Assembly: GCA_023053685.1 (NCBI GenBank)
Contig: JALIGW010000001.1
Coordinates: forward strand, 155,976,966 to 156,040,965
Origin: Diadophis punctatus similis
Taxonomy: Eukaryota; Chordata; Lepidosauria; Squamata; Dipsadidae
Length of the DNA: 64,000 nucleotides
Reading direction: 5' to 3'
The position numbers and the translations under genes are program-made. Positions 33,894 through 47,094 of this stretch are shown here, piece by piece. How positions within the stretch are numbered: position 1 is the first letter of the stretch; each line of letters opens with the position of its first letter. Below the pieces are notes generated by a model. That model searched no databases and had not been told where the DNA came from. It was given only the letters and a program-made list of their open reading frames with translations.

Positions 33894-35355
33894 TCTGGCC
33901 TCCCTGTAATTGAAGACCTCATCCCTATCTGACCTGATTTAGCACAGTTGTCACTCCTTAATCATGATTTCCAAGAAATAAAACATATTGCATATATTGT
34001 AGCAGATACTACTCTTTTTCTTACATTTTTAATTGAATGTACATTCAAAGAAGAGAGCAAGAACTCTGGGATTCAATAATGCCTCCTTTTCTTGTAGATA
34101 ACAATTTATTCTGACAATCATGTACCCTTCAAGAAAATAGATCATGTGCCTGCACCAGAATGAATGAAAAGTAGACCTATCCAGATAGCTCCAAACACTT
34201 GTCCAATTCCTCATAATCCATAAAATAAAAATTTCCTGTTCCTCTATGAATAAAATAGACTTGTCTTATTACAGAGTTCCAAATATTACTTAGCATTAAC
34301 ATATTTGAAAACTAACCTACGGTAATATGAGCACAGACATAATTGAAAGAGACAAACGACGAACAAGTGGATTAACAAAAACCTTGCTTGAATACTCTGC
34401 AAGCATTTGTAATTCCAGGAACCCTGTCTGATAAACAGAGCTATATCGGTCAATGGAAAGTTGTAATTAATTATGTCTGACATTGATGAATTTCTGGCAG
34501 TGTCTTCTGTTAATCTGCTAGTGTGTCTGTATCTGGATCTTCCATTCCTCCATCCAACATTAATAATCTATTTGTAGACTTGGCTATACAATAAAACATT
34601 TCATTTGCAAAGAAAGCAGTTCTTAAGAAAATGTGAAGTCTGTTCCTAAGCTCATAGTAGGCTTCTTTTTCCCCAGGCATTACATAAGGAAAAAAAATGG
34701 TCATATATTTTTATTGCTTCTGGTTCTTCAGATAACCTTGTATATTATCTCTCAAACAAATGAAAAAAAAATATTTTCCTCTCTAAATACGCACATAGAT
34801 TAAAGTTAAACCTAAACAAATGCAATTATAAATCTATAGTGCCATAAATTCTTTCCAGTAATTCTGATTCAGAATTACTGGAAAATATTTTTTAAAAAAT
34901 AATAATAAAGACTATATCTGAAAGCAACAGAATTAAGTTGAACCATCAATGACATTTCTGCTTTTGCCTTTTTTATTATCTTTTCTTCATAGTTGGTTAT
35001 GCAGATAGTTAGTTTTTATTAAGTAGAAGACTGCTTTTCTTGTGTAGAATACACAGTCACACACCCATTCACACACCCATTGGAAAGATGGAATATCAAC
35101 AGTTCTAGAACTTAATGGGATAACTAGTACATTACATACCTATTTTGCAACTTGTTTATAGCACATTTGGCATGATCCTGATTATTGTACCTTTCTGTAT
35201 ATTAAAAAAAAATTATTGTTTTCAATTTCTCTTTTCAACTAGTTTGGACATAAAATTCAATGCCACTTGATATGCAAATCATAGTGTCTAAAAGGCAGCT
35301 ACATATCTGACTATATAATTTGTTTTCATTTGATAATTCAATTTTGATTCTTTTG
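33894..35355. other. Unique AT-rich stretch with a 16-bp hairpin
   Basis: No repeat or gene. A perfect inverted repeat TTTCCAGTAATTCTGA / TCAGAATTACTGGAAA at 34852-34867 and 34869-34884 has a 1-bp loop. Confidence 0.5.
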
Positions 35356-35356
35356 G

Positions 35357-35463
<107 letters not shown>

Positions 35464-35800
35464 TTTGCTGTTCTTATATGCCGCCCTACTCCCTGGGGAC
35501 TCAGGGTGGCGTACAACAGGGTATAAGAACAATATAAAAAAACAGTAGCAAAAATGATAAATGATTTAAAACATATGATTAATTAAAGGATTAAAAAGCC
35601 AAACAACACATTCATACCTGGGGGAGACCTAAGATGTTTATCGGTCACATCACCCTGTCTGCAGGAAGAGCCATGTCTTAATAGCTTTCCGGAAGGCCAG
35701 CAAGGTGGGGATAGATCGGATCTCTGGGGGTAGTTGGTTCCAGAGAACCGGAGCCCCCACAGAGAAGGCTCTCCCCCTTGGTCCCCCTTTAGTAAAGACT
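35464..35800 (-). mobile_element. L2/CR1-group LINE 3' end with (TAAA)n tail
   Basis: Plus strand reads TTCTTATATGCCGCCCTACT and GACTCAGGGTGGCGTACAAC. The minus strand encodes EIRSIPTLLAFRKAIKTWLF near the ORF end, the same residues as at 25539. Its A-rich tail corresponds to the adjacent array. Confidence 0.78.
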
Positions 35801-36577
35801 CTAGTAAAGACCCCCTTTACTAGAGTTTTTAGAAAAAATATATACTGAAATTACAATTCCTGTTCACAGGGGCACAATCTTATGTCACTGATCCAATAAC
35901 ATACTTTATGCTTCAAGTTATTTAACTTAAAAACAATTTTTACAATGTACTGGGTGAGCAATAACTGTTTTAACATATTTTAACTTGCTCAGATCGTTGA
36001 TAATTAAACTCTGTGTTGCTTTGTGATGTTGCGATCATGTGATCCCCGGAGCAAGAATTCATAGAATAAGATGATTTCTCTCTTTTCAGGTAAGACACAG
36101 ACTCCAACTTCAGAAGGCAAATTCAGAATCTGACTCTCCTGCTAGCCATCCCACCAGCCTCTGCGAGTAGCACTTTCTGAGAATGAGAAATCACAATAAC
36201 TTTGGAGAGCCTCTAAAAGAGAAGTAGCAGAAGCTGAGCCGAATGCAGAGTCAGAGGGAACTGTTTTAAAGCCTGTATATATGTGACTAATTTGGGAGAA
36301 GATGTATATTACTTAGAAGAGACACTCTTAACAAAATAGGCAAAATAACATTCTCCACATTCTCCAGGCAACATTTTCCACATGTTGCCTGCAATAATAC
36401 ATAGAAAATGGAATCCAGTTAAATTTTATGGACAATTTGTTTTGACCATTTTTTTAAATGGTAAAAAGCTTTTTGCTGTTCTTTGGATTTCCATTTCTAT
36501 GTGTGCCTTGCAGCATTTCCTTAGTAGAAGAGAGGATACTTACACCCTCTGAAGGCTGCTCTTGAATAATGTGAGAC
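35801..36577. other. Unique stretch
   Basis: Nothing recognised. Confidence 0.4.
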
Positions 36578-36585
36578 CTCTAGAA

Positions 36586-36720
36586 CAGGGCTGTCAAACT
36601 CACGGCCCGTGGGCCGGATGCGTCATGCGCTGACCAAGACCACGCCTGGTTTAATGAAGGGGGAAAAAGTCAAGATATGTCACGTGACGCCACCATGATG
36701 TCACGAGTTTGACACCCCTG
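36586..36720. mobile_element. Short hAT-type MITE (GTCAAACTC family)
   Basis: Ends CAGGGCTGTCAAACTCACGG and ACGAGTTTGACACCCCTG; perfect 8-bp duplication CTCTAGAA (36578-36585 and 36721-36728). Includes the palindrome-like GGCCCGTGGGCC. Confidence 0.95.
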
Positions 36721-36728
36721 CTCTAGAA

Positions 36729-37920
36729 CATCATAGAATACGGACCAAAGAGTACAACAGATAGCTGGACCAAGCAACAAGTGGTTTTATTATCTTTATG
36801 AGAACACTTCTTTTACCTAGCTTAATGTCACTATTGAATACAAAACTGTCAATTTAGGATTACATCCTGATTACCCTCAGAAGACTGACTTGAAGAGTTT
36901 ACATTAGTGGCCTTCTTAGTGGACTTATGAAAACCCTTGCCTTTTATTGGAAATCACATGTACCCAAAATCTTAGAAAGAGAGTGGGACTAGCTTGTTCC
37001 TTGGAGACATAAGGGATCAGTTTTGGCAGTTGAAAAACTCTCCTGTATAAGACCTACCTCAACTGCAAAACTTGAGTTGAGGGTGCTGAAATTGTGTGTA
37101 AAGTTTCTGTATTCCTGTCAAAAAGTATTTGTCCCTGGGGTGGGCCTCATAAAAGAGAATGAGTTGTACTTGTATGTTGAAAGAGAATAAGAGTTGTATT
37201 TATATGTTGCTAATCTAGTGAATGTTGTCTCTGATAGAGCTGCAAGAACGAATCTTGAGAGCAAAATGGAATGCTTCTAGATGCTTTGGTGTTCTGCTGA
37301 GGATGACTTGAGAAAAGTAGCTCTGGAATTCAGGGATATCTGCCTCTCCAAGATATATTGTGGATTTAGCCATGAGACCTTTCATATTGCCAACCTTGTT
37401 TTGCTATAAATGGGATTTGGAATAACCCAGTAGCAGGTGGGATTTATATTTGTCACTGAAGGATAATCCCCTAATCAAATTTGAAGTGATTGCAACTAAC
37501 CAGGTCTGTAAAGGTGTGGGACTGTTACACTCTTAGAGAATTATGGAATAAATGGGTTCCTGAATGATGTGGAGGTCTTTCCAAATAGCGCAAGTAGGAT
37601 GGTGTACTTATGGAATGCTGATGGACAATGCTTCCAATATCAAAGGGATGGCTTCTTAGTTTTTGCATTTCCGCCTTTTGAAGTGTATTTGTTATCTTTA
37701 GCAATTCAATTTCATAAAACATTCAGGACACATCACCCAAGCTTTTGTTCTTTTGGTTTGGTTCTTTTTTGTTCCACACAGCTGTGGAGGATTTTATTTT
37801 AGTGTTCTTGTTACTATTGCATACGGCACTATTAATTTAGTGTTATAATTTACTATTATTGATTACTCTGTTGTTATTATTGAGTAGTCTCTGGAGAAAG
37901 AGAACCATACAAATGGCAAT
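36729..37920. other. Unique stretch
   Basis: Nothing recognised. Confidence 0.4.
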
Positions 37921-37924
37921 GATA

Positions 37925-37948
37925 GCAACAACAACAACAACAACAACA

Positions 37949-37997
<49 letters not shown>
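37925..37997. repeat. (CAA)n (CTA)n microsatellite
   Basis: About nine CAA trimers, then about 15 CTA trimers. Confidence 0.97.
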
Positions 37998-39890
<1,893 letters not shown>

Positions 39891-39953
39891 AGAGAGAGGG
39901 GGGTGGAGGTGGGGGTGGGGGTGGGGAGAGCACTCAAGACAGCAAACATATGT

Positions 39954-40038
39954 AGAATAGAATAGAATAGAATAGAATAGAATAGAATAGAATAGAATAG
40001 AATAGAATAGAATAGAATAGAATAGAATAGAATAGAAT
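39954..40038. repeat. (GAATA)n pentamer array
   Basis: About 16-17 perfect GAATA units at the 3' end of a reverse-oriented CR1-L3 LINE. Such arrays at this LINE tail are known from advanced snakes. Confidence 0.97.
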
Positions 40039-40200
40039 TTTTTTTATTGGCCAAGTGTGATTGGACACACAAGGAATTTGTCTTGGTGCATATGCTCTCA
40101 GTGTACATAAAAGAAAAGATACATTCATCAAGAATCATAAGGTACAACACTTAATGATAGTCCGGGTACAAATAAGCAATCAAATCATATTAGGAAGTAC
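40039..40200 (-). mobile_element. CR1-L3 (Snake1-type) LINE 3' end
   Basis: Plus strand reads TTATTGGCCAAGTGTGATTG, CACACAAGGAATTTGTCTTG and TATGCTCTCAGTGTACATAA. This 3' end paired with ATTCT/GAATA pentamers is a recognised snake genome feature and the main reason to place the window in a snake. Confidence 0.82.
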
Positions 40201-40204
40201 TACT

Positions 40205-40378
40205 ACTCAAATTATGTAGTACTACCGCCTCCTATTTTTCCACAACAACAACCCTTGAGACTGAGTTGGGCTGAGAGAGTAACTGGCCCAAAGTCACCCA
40301 TATGCCTCAGGCAGGCCAAGGACTCACAGCCTCCTGGTTTCTAAATGAGGACCTTGAACACTCCACCAACAATCTGAC
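40205..40378 (-). mobile_element. tRNA-headed SINE, old copy
   Basis: In reverse it carries AACCAGGAGGCTGTGAGTCC (B-box-like), GTGACTTTGGGCCAGTTACT and CTCTCAGCCCAACTCAGT, the same body as the SINE at 44755-44978. Confidence 0.65.
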
Positions 40379-40734
40379 TAAATAATTTTTTCCTTTAGTT
40401 TCCCCTTAACCCATTGATTATAGAAATGTTTCCAGTTTTCTGTTGCATGAGAGCTAGCCAACTTTTTATTTCAGTCCATGAAGAGTTTCACCTTTCAGTT
40501 TCATCAAACTCATAGTGCCGTCATGTCAATAGGAATATGTCAATATGAATCATGTCAAAATGGAATTTGCTTCTGCTGACCTGATGCTAAAACACATTTC
40601 TTTGTGTTTACTAAGCACCATTAGCTGTATGTGTGCATGTTTAGCAAAGCAAAAATTATAAAATGAGCATCTGTCTCTATATATGTCGCTTTCTGGCTAT
40701 GATAAGCCCCCTCTCACCTGTAAAGCACAAAGGT

Positions 40735-40785
40735 TTGCTGCAAAGCACTATGAAGTGGTATATAAGTGCTATTGCTATTGTTGTC
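40735..40785 (+). mobile_element. SINE 3' tail fragment
   Basis: GCAAAGCACTATGAAGTGGTA and TATAAGTGCTATTGCTATTG match only the last about 45 bp of the SINE at 20953-21195; no head is present. Confidence 0.65.
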
Positions 40786-40789
40786 ACAA

Positions 40790-42690
40790 AGGAAGCTGGG
40801 TCATAATTAGCACTTCTACCAAGGATTTCTCCCTTCTTCCATTCCTATATGAAGATTATCTGGGCTTTTCAGATTTTCTGGGCTCTTCACAGTGATAATG
40901 GGAGCATTAAACACTTCATTCCACACTATGCTATTTCAGCCCCAGGCTAAACTTATAAGGGCCAAAGAGTTAAAACTCTGCCAGTGAGGAGTCTTAGGTT
41001 CTATTCTCTAGGGAGGCAATAACAGAACAGGGCTGACCCACAGGGCTGAACAGGGCCGGGGGAGTGCGGGAGTATTCTTGCCACAGTCTGAAATGGCCAA
41101 TAGCCATCACTGTGATCCATTGCTGATGACCTGGTTTTGCTACTGACATAATGTGAGATGAAGCGTTTATACATCATGTGGCTGTCATTGCAGCCTGTCA
41201 TCTTCACAAGGAAAATGCTCAGCAAGAGGAGACATGGCCTAAGCTGTTAGTGGGAAAATGATCTATGTTGCATTTACAAATATTTGCTTTAATCCAAACA
41301 ACTTTAAGTAAGAATTTAAAAAAAATCAGCTACAACCCAACCAGGATAGATTCCATTTTATTTTGGTTTATTATTATGTTGCAGTCTTGACCAATTTGCA
41401 GTTGATCTTTAAATGTCTGGTCCCAATAGAAGCATTTGGAATTGTTGTGGCTATTTATCTCAACTCTAAGATAGACTTTTTCCAAGATGTTGTCTTAAGC
41501 TAACTGCAGCATTCACTCAAGCATATCGTAACAGCCAAGAGCATTCCTTGGGAAAGTCTAATATGTCTGCATATTGAAGCAAAAAAGACTGTGATTAAGT
41601 GGGATTATAAAAGTCAAACAGGCCTGAGGTGTTTAAGGTTTTTTTTCCCCTTTGTGTAAAAAAATAAAAGACGCACAAGTAAAGTCGGGTATCCGATGCA
41701 GATTGTGGTGCTATCAAAATGTTGACTTGGCAAACCTTCTATATATTTTCTTTGGGAGCAATTCTTCCTTGTAAAATAGAGGTGTTTCATTCTCTATTTT
41801 TTTTTGGGGGGGGGAATCACCCTTTACATATTAGCATTCACCTGCTGCTACTAGTACACATTGCAACAGTGCTGGCCTGGAGCCTGGAATTCCCCCGTGG
41901 CCCCCCAAAAGAGCTCTCAAAATGGCCATGCTTTTGCTAATTACCAAAGCCAACTGTTGTCTGGCTAGCTAGCCTCTGTTAACACATTTTCCTTTCTTTG
42001 AATGCCATCGCTAGCTGAACATACTGTTATTATGCTAATAAGCGCTGGCCTTGCCACATGATAACATATGTGAGATGTGCTGCTTCCTCTAATTGCTTCA
42101 TTCTAGTCTTATTGGTCTGTGTGCAATATTTATAAGCTTATTTCCCCCACTGCAGAAAGGTCAGCGTGCTTCACGTAATTGCAATGTGCACATCACAAAG
42201 GAAGCGATATAGCTGGGGAGGTCTGAACATGGCATTGGGGCGGAGAGGCTGTAGGATGTCTCAGACTGCCTTGGAAATGGAGTCCCAAGAGGGCCTTAAG
42301 GAAGATTCAGAGCTCTCTAGCTAGGTGGCTGATGAGTAAGCAGGGGGAGGAATGCAGCCAAAGGAAGAGGTTGCTCCAGGTCCACTTTTAGGCAAAGGAA
42401 TCATATGGAAGGCAACCGCCTGTTAAGTAGGAGCTAAATTATTCTGTCTGCAAAGTAGAGAGATTAATGATCTTGGCTTGATGGGTTCTGATGGGCAGTT
42501 GATCTTCAATGCATTTGGAATGCAGCTCATACTTTTCTGCCAGAGTAGAACTTGGTCCTGGAAGCATTGCCAAGATAGAGAGAGAGAGAGAAAAGGATAA
42601 ACAGGAGCAGAAATCGCTTTTGGGAATTTTGCTATGCTTTTTTTTCAATATTAACTTTCAGTGGCCCATGTCACTCCCTCTCTTACTATT
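40790..42690. other. Unique stretch, complex sequence at 41990-42200
   Basis: No repeat recognised. The part at 41990-42200 has low repetition and motifs such as TTATGCTAATAAG, CACATG and CATATG; a regulatory role is conjecture. Confidence 0.35.
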
Positions 42691-42692
42691 TA

Positions 42693-43345
42693 GTGCAAAT
42701 GGACATGGCAACTTTTTCAACTAATCATTCCCTTAAGCTTCTGACAGCAGTTAAAACAACTTTCACCCTGGAAAAATATTTACTCCTAGAAATGCCATCA
42801 GTGGAGAGAGAATTATTTGTCAAGTTTAGATTTGAACTTTTAGATACTAACGTTAAATTCGGCCGGTATCGGAAAATCCCGTATGACGAAAGAACATGTA
42901 TATGTGGGGCAAACGTTGTCGAGGATATGGCGCATATAATATTTGAATGTAGGATGTATGAGGAAGTAAGAAAACAATATCTGTCCCCAATTATAAATAA
43001 ATTTTCCCACTGGAATGTAAGGCATAAATTAACATTTCTATTGAAGGCAGACTCTCCTCCCCTGGTAAGGGCTATTACTCGCTATCTTAATAGGATGACA
43101 GCAATACGAGCCAGCTACATTGAAAAGAATTTCATTGATTGTAAGAAAGATGAGCTGAGTTAGAGACGAGATATTTTATTCGGGTTATCTAGTTTTAGAA
43201 ATGTAGTTATTGAATTTTGATATCGTTGAATTTTGACGTCATGTACCATATATATTTTTGTATGGTTGTTTCTGTACCTGTTTGTTCTGTTTTTCTTTTT
43301 TGAAAAGGCCTTTGGGCTATTCAATAAATGTACTGTACTGACTAC
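42693..43345 (+). pseudogene. LINE ORF C-terminal zinc-knuckle fragment with 3' UTR
   Basis: The 156-aa frame 42693-43163 contains PYDERTCICGANVVEDMAHI then IFECRMYEEVRKQYL, a C-x-C...H-x4-C arrangement typical of the zinc-binding segment after the RT domain of several LINE clades. Similarity seems to start only at about codon 30 (SVERELFVKFRFELL), so the first Met is arbitrary. The stop at 43161-43163 is followed by about 180 bp of UTR with AATAAA at 43322-43327 and an abrupt end, consistent with a 5'-truncated LINE insertion. Clade not determined. The frame is intact, so it may be relatively young. Confidence 0.65.
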
Positions 43346-43349
43346 TACT

Positions 43350-44210
43350 TAGTGCAGAAGACTGGCGCTATTCAGGGGCATCAGACATCCTATTCTAAGT
43401 CAATCGTGAGTTTCAAGTTAATTTTCATTTAAATGATATTGAGCCTTTACCGAAATACAATAAAGAATTGTGACCAAGCTGTTGGGGGGTTGCTTTTGTT
43501 TCCCGCAACTGTTGAGAATGGGTCGAAAGAATAGCACACGGCTCCTTTTATATCATAAATAACAAAGAGGTTGAATACTTTGGGGAGTTTCTTCTCTACT
43601 GCCAAAAGAACTTGGCCAGCTTTGATGTATGTGTGAGTGTGTGCACGTGTGTGTGTGTATACCATTTGCTGTATGGCCTCAAGCAGTAAAATATCTTGGA
43701 CTGGGCCCGATGGGAAGATGATGCTAATATTTCCATTTTGCACATTATTTGGAAAGCATAAAAAGAAGCATTCCATCCTTGTACAGCCTGTCCCTTTCCT
43801 GTAACATAAAAAAGGCACTCAGAGGCCAATGTGATGGCGAGCAGGGGCCAAAAAGTACAAAATACTGTATAACCCATGTTTTTGACCCAGGGCATAGCTG
43901 TTTAGTAACCTCTAACAAAAATAATAGATGTCACTCTCAGCTTTAGTCTTTGCGAATTGCTAAATCCTGGGAGCTATGCATGTCAGCACCAACCCTATGT
44001 GAATAGCCACTTCATCCTAAATCTGATTAGTCAAAGCCAAAGGACAAAGCCCCTCAACCTTCCTCCTAAGAATAGTAAAGAAAAAAGAAGGAAATAACAA
44101 CTACTACAGTTGGTTTTTTTTCCAAACAGAGGCCCATCTGGATCTCTGATGAGCTCCTTTTTGGGGATGATGCACTAAGATGTAAAAGCCAATGTGTGCA
44201 TTTTGATAAG
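43350..44210. other. Unique stretch
   Basis: Only a short imperfect (GT)n at 43625-43660. Confidence 0.4.
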
Positions 44211-44213
44211 AGA

Positions 44214-44702
44214 TGATGATAGCAACAGCACTTAGACTTATGTACTGCTTTACAGCTCTCTCTAAGCGGTTTAGAGTCAGCATATTGCCCCCAACAATTT
44301 GGGTCCTCGGAAGCAGGGGCTGGTTCCTCTTACCTTCTCCTACCGGTGCACATTGCGATTTGTTCACGCGTGTGTGCGCGTCCTCTCACGCGATTTTGGC
44401 TATCTTTGCATGCACAGAAGGACAATTTCACTTCCGCGCATGCACAGAGAGCCAAAACCCGTGAAAAATTCCCCAAAAAATATGGCAGTGCGCACGGACC
44501 GGCAAAGAAAGCACCGGAGCCGTTGCGTAATCGGCAGCCCCTACCGGAATGGCGGAGTGGACCACACCGGTAGGAACCCACCACTGCTCGGAAAGATGGA
44601 AGGCTGAGTCAACCTTGAGCCTGGTGAGATTTGGACTGCCACATTGCAGTCAGCAGAAGTAGCCTACAGTACTGCACTCTAACCACTGCGCCACCGTGGC
44701 TC
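44214..44702 (-). mobile_element. tRNA-headed squamate SINE, split by a MITE
   Basis: Plus strand has the reversed tail and body (GTACTGCTTTACAGCTCTCT, TAAGCGGTTTAGAGTCAGCA) to 44313. After the inserted family A MITE it resumes with GATGGAAGGCTGAGTCAACC and ends at the reversed head AACCACTGCGCCACCGTGG. Confidence 0.88.
44314..44586. mobile_element. Family A hAT-type MITE, copy 7, inside a SINE
   Basis: Ends CAGGGGCTGGTTCCTCTTAC and GGAACCCACCACTG; flanks CTCGGAAG (44306-44313) and CTCGGAAA (44587-44594) match 7/8. Contains GCGCATGCACAGAGAG and a reverse GAAGGTAAGAG donor-like site at 44327-44337. Younger than the SINE it interrupts. Confidence 0.9.
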
Positions 44703-44754
44703 ATGATGATGATGACTGATCATTATTGATGACACAGATTATCAGAATGCTGCC

Positions 44755-44978
44755 TTATTATTTTATTTTTATTTTTACAAATAAGGTAACAAACATACCC
44801 AACACATCTTCCTCCCCTTAATTTCTCCAAACTCACCCATCAGGTGAGTTGGGTGGAGAGAGAGAGAGAAAGACTGGCCCAAAGTCACTCAGCTAGTTTT
44901 CATGGCTAAGGCGGACTAGAACTTGTGATCTCCCACTTTCTAGCTTGGGGCTAGAGCCAATAAACCAAAATGGCTCCT
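44755..44978 (-). mobile_element. tRNA-headed SINE, A-rich tailed
   Basis: Reverse strand carries GGGAGATCACAAGTTCTAGT, GTGACTTTGGGCCAGTCTTT and CTCACCTGATGGGTGAGTTT, with an AATAAAA-rich tail at 44760-44785. Related to the copies at 40205 and 53793. Confidence 0.65.
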
Positions 44979-45096
44979 AGCGATTGGCCACAATTGCCTG
45001 CACTGAGCTGTTTTCACATGCCATCTCTGTGTGTACTCATGGTAATACTTCACAAAAACTGTTCTGCAGCTGCAGCATCAGTTCAAGAGTCTTGAT

Positions 45097-45245
45097 AATT
45101 GTAATGGACTGGAAGGCCACCAGGGGCCGCTCTAGGAGTGGGAACAGCAGGAGTTGTGATTGGTTGAGGGGTTTTGACAGCTGGCTATAAAAGCGAGCTG
45201 TCAGCAAGAGTTACTTCAGTTCAGGTTATACATTGTTATTGAAGT
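45097..45245 (+). promoter_or_regulatory. Possible LTR-derived promoter: CTCF-like site, inverted CCAAT box, TATA box
   Basis: In order: GGCCACCAGGGGCCGCTCTA (45115-45134, close to the CTCF core), ATTGGTT (45159-45165, reverse CCAAT) and TATAAAA (45186-45192). The TATA box lies between the inverted octamers TGACAGCT (45175-45182) and AGCTGTCA (45196-45203). Order and spacing suit a polymerase II promoter of the LTR type. No ORF follows; a SINE begins 50 bp downstream. The LTR origin is inference. Confidence 0.4.
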
Positions 45246-45247
45246 TG

Positions 45248-45500
45248 TCGAGGTGGTGCAGCAGTTAGAGGCAGTACTGCAGGCCACTTTAGCTGACTGT
45301 GATCCGCAGGTCAGCGGTTCAAATCTCACCGGCTCAAGGTTGACTCAGCTTTCCAACCTTCCGAGGTAGGTAAAATGAGGACCCAGATTGTTGGGAGCAA
45401 TATAAATATACATTGCTTACTGGTGTAAACCAGTAAGTGCTTGCACTGTGAGGCGATATATAAATCTCACAAAATAAATAAATAATAAATAAATGATTAC
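45248..45500 (+). mobile_element. tRNA-headed SINE variant with (AAATA)n tail
   Basis: Head GAGGTGGTGCAGCAGTTAGA, B-box GGTTCAAATCTCACC, body GTAAAATGAGGACCCAGATT, then a variant 3' end GCACTGTGAGGCGATATATA and AATCTCAC with (AAATA)n. The tail differs from that of the copies at 20953 and 33098. Confidence 0.85.
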
Positions 45501-45627
45501 ACATTAAAAGCATTATACACACCGTCCACGAAGTCGCTTTAGTAATTGCGCCCATCCTGACAAACTGCACATCAATAATTTCTTTCAGTTTAACTTCAGA
45601 ATATGTTGAGATAACTATAATGTTGAG

Positions 45628-45885
45628 ATTTATTTATTTATTTATTTATTTGTGAGATTTATATACCGCCTCACAGTGCAAGCACTCTCTAAGCGGTTTA
45701 CACCAGTAAGCAATGTATATTTATATTGCCCCCAACAATCTGGGTCCCCATTTTACTTACCTCGGAAGGATGGAAGGCTGAGTCAACCTTGAGCCGGTGA
45801 GATTTGAACCGCTGACCTGCGGATCACAGTCAGCTAAAGTGGCCTGCAGTACTTCACTCTAACCACTGTGCCACCTCGGCATCTC
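45628..45885 (-). mobile_element. tRNA-headed SINE variant, inverted relative to 45248-45500
   Basis: Exact reverse layout: (TTTA)n, GTGAGATTTATATACCGCCT, GCGGTTTACACCAGTAAGCA, then TGAGATTTGAACCGCTGACC and CACTGTGCCACCTCGGC. Same 3' variant as the neighbour, giving a head-out pair joined by about 130 bp. Confidence 0.88.
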
Positions 45886-45889
45886 TAAG

Positions 45890-47094
45890 ATAAGGGGCTA
45901 TTGCTGTTTGGGTTCTTCTGAGGACTCTCAATTTACCTGCACTTTTAAACTGAAATGTTTAGTGGGATGGGTTTCCTCGCAACGTCTTCCTTGGGTTGAT
46001 GGGGATTCTGCAGATCCAGAGAGGCCGGGGCTTGCTGGACAGATATTGTGGGATCCTAGTACCCCATCCTTCTTAACGACCACATACATTAGACAAGCCC
46101 AAGAACTTAGCACCCTGCTCTTGAGCATTTTACTGAAACTGTCTTCTCCTTTGAAGAAACCACTCAAAGGCAGGTTTTTTTTTGCATCAGATTGAAGGCA
46201 AATCAGGTTACACTCAAAGGATTGAATGCAACTGTAAAAAAAAAAAGGCAGGAGAAATATTTGGCACAAGGCTGATATGAAGACAGTTGACAGCCAAGAA
46301 GAAGAAACCAGGCCAGTGAAAGCCTTAATGATCTGTATCTTCATTACAGTGTGCACATATATTTTTACATATAGGTCTGATTTGGCTTATGAAAAGCACG
46401 TGTCAAATTGATCCAAAGAAAGGCAGAAATGGTTGCCAGGGCATTCCCAGAGGTCTCTCCCGACTTTCCTTTTTCCAAGATGGTACTTTGACTAAATTGT
46501 GATTTCATAAGTCGATGGCGTGTTATTCTTCTCCCTTATTCAGTGCCACATAACTGTCAGTTTCTTGCTTTGACTGATCAGGCTATATGGCAAGCAGTAT
46601 AACAGGGCAGCTGATTGAATTTGGATTTGGTTGTTTAATGACAGCTGTGTCTTAATTTTGGTTTAGGGGTTGTTTGTTTCTTCCTTCCTCCAGTTCTCTC
46701 TCTTTAGCCATTCTCTTAATTTGACACGTTTTGTACGTGAAGCAGTTTACATTTTTGTGCTAAAATAACAGCACTCAGAGCCAATGTCTAGATTTGCATA
46801 GCTCATACATTTGTTTCCTGGATCTCCCCGGGGCTTCCTTGCTAGTAACCACACTGAAGATTGGAGTCCAAATTTCATTTCAGTAAAGTCCTTAGTGGTA
46901 ATTGCAAGACACTTGTTCCCCAAGCCACGAGAGGTTTGATAGTTGCACCTGTGAAGAGCGAATCTGAAATAGCAAAAACTACTGAAATGATGAACTCTTC
47001 ATCAGTGTGGGTTGTGTTGAACTCAGTGGTCCAAGAAACTGCTAAGGAGACACTGTGAAGCTTATTAAATCAATTTCAGTACTTTCCTACGTTA
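45890..47094. other. Unique stretch
   Basis: No repeat recognised. Confidence 0.4.

Noticed and set aside
33290..33932. Cluster of 87-137-aa frames on both strands
   Set aside because: They span a SINE tail and a hAT-type element with a perfect ATCTAGAA duplication; composition-driven shadows.
39954..40038. Regular repeats resembling a CRISPR array
   Set aside because: Uninterrupted pentamers without spacers; a microsatellite in a vertebrate genome.
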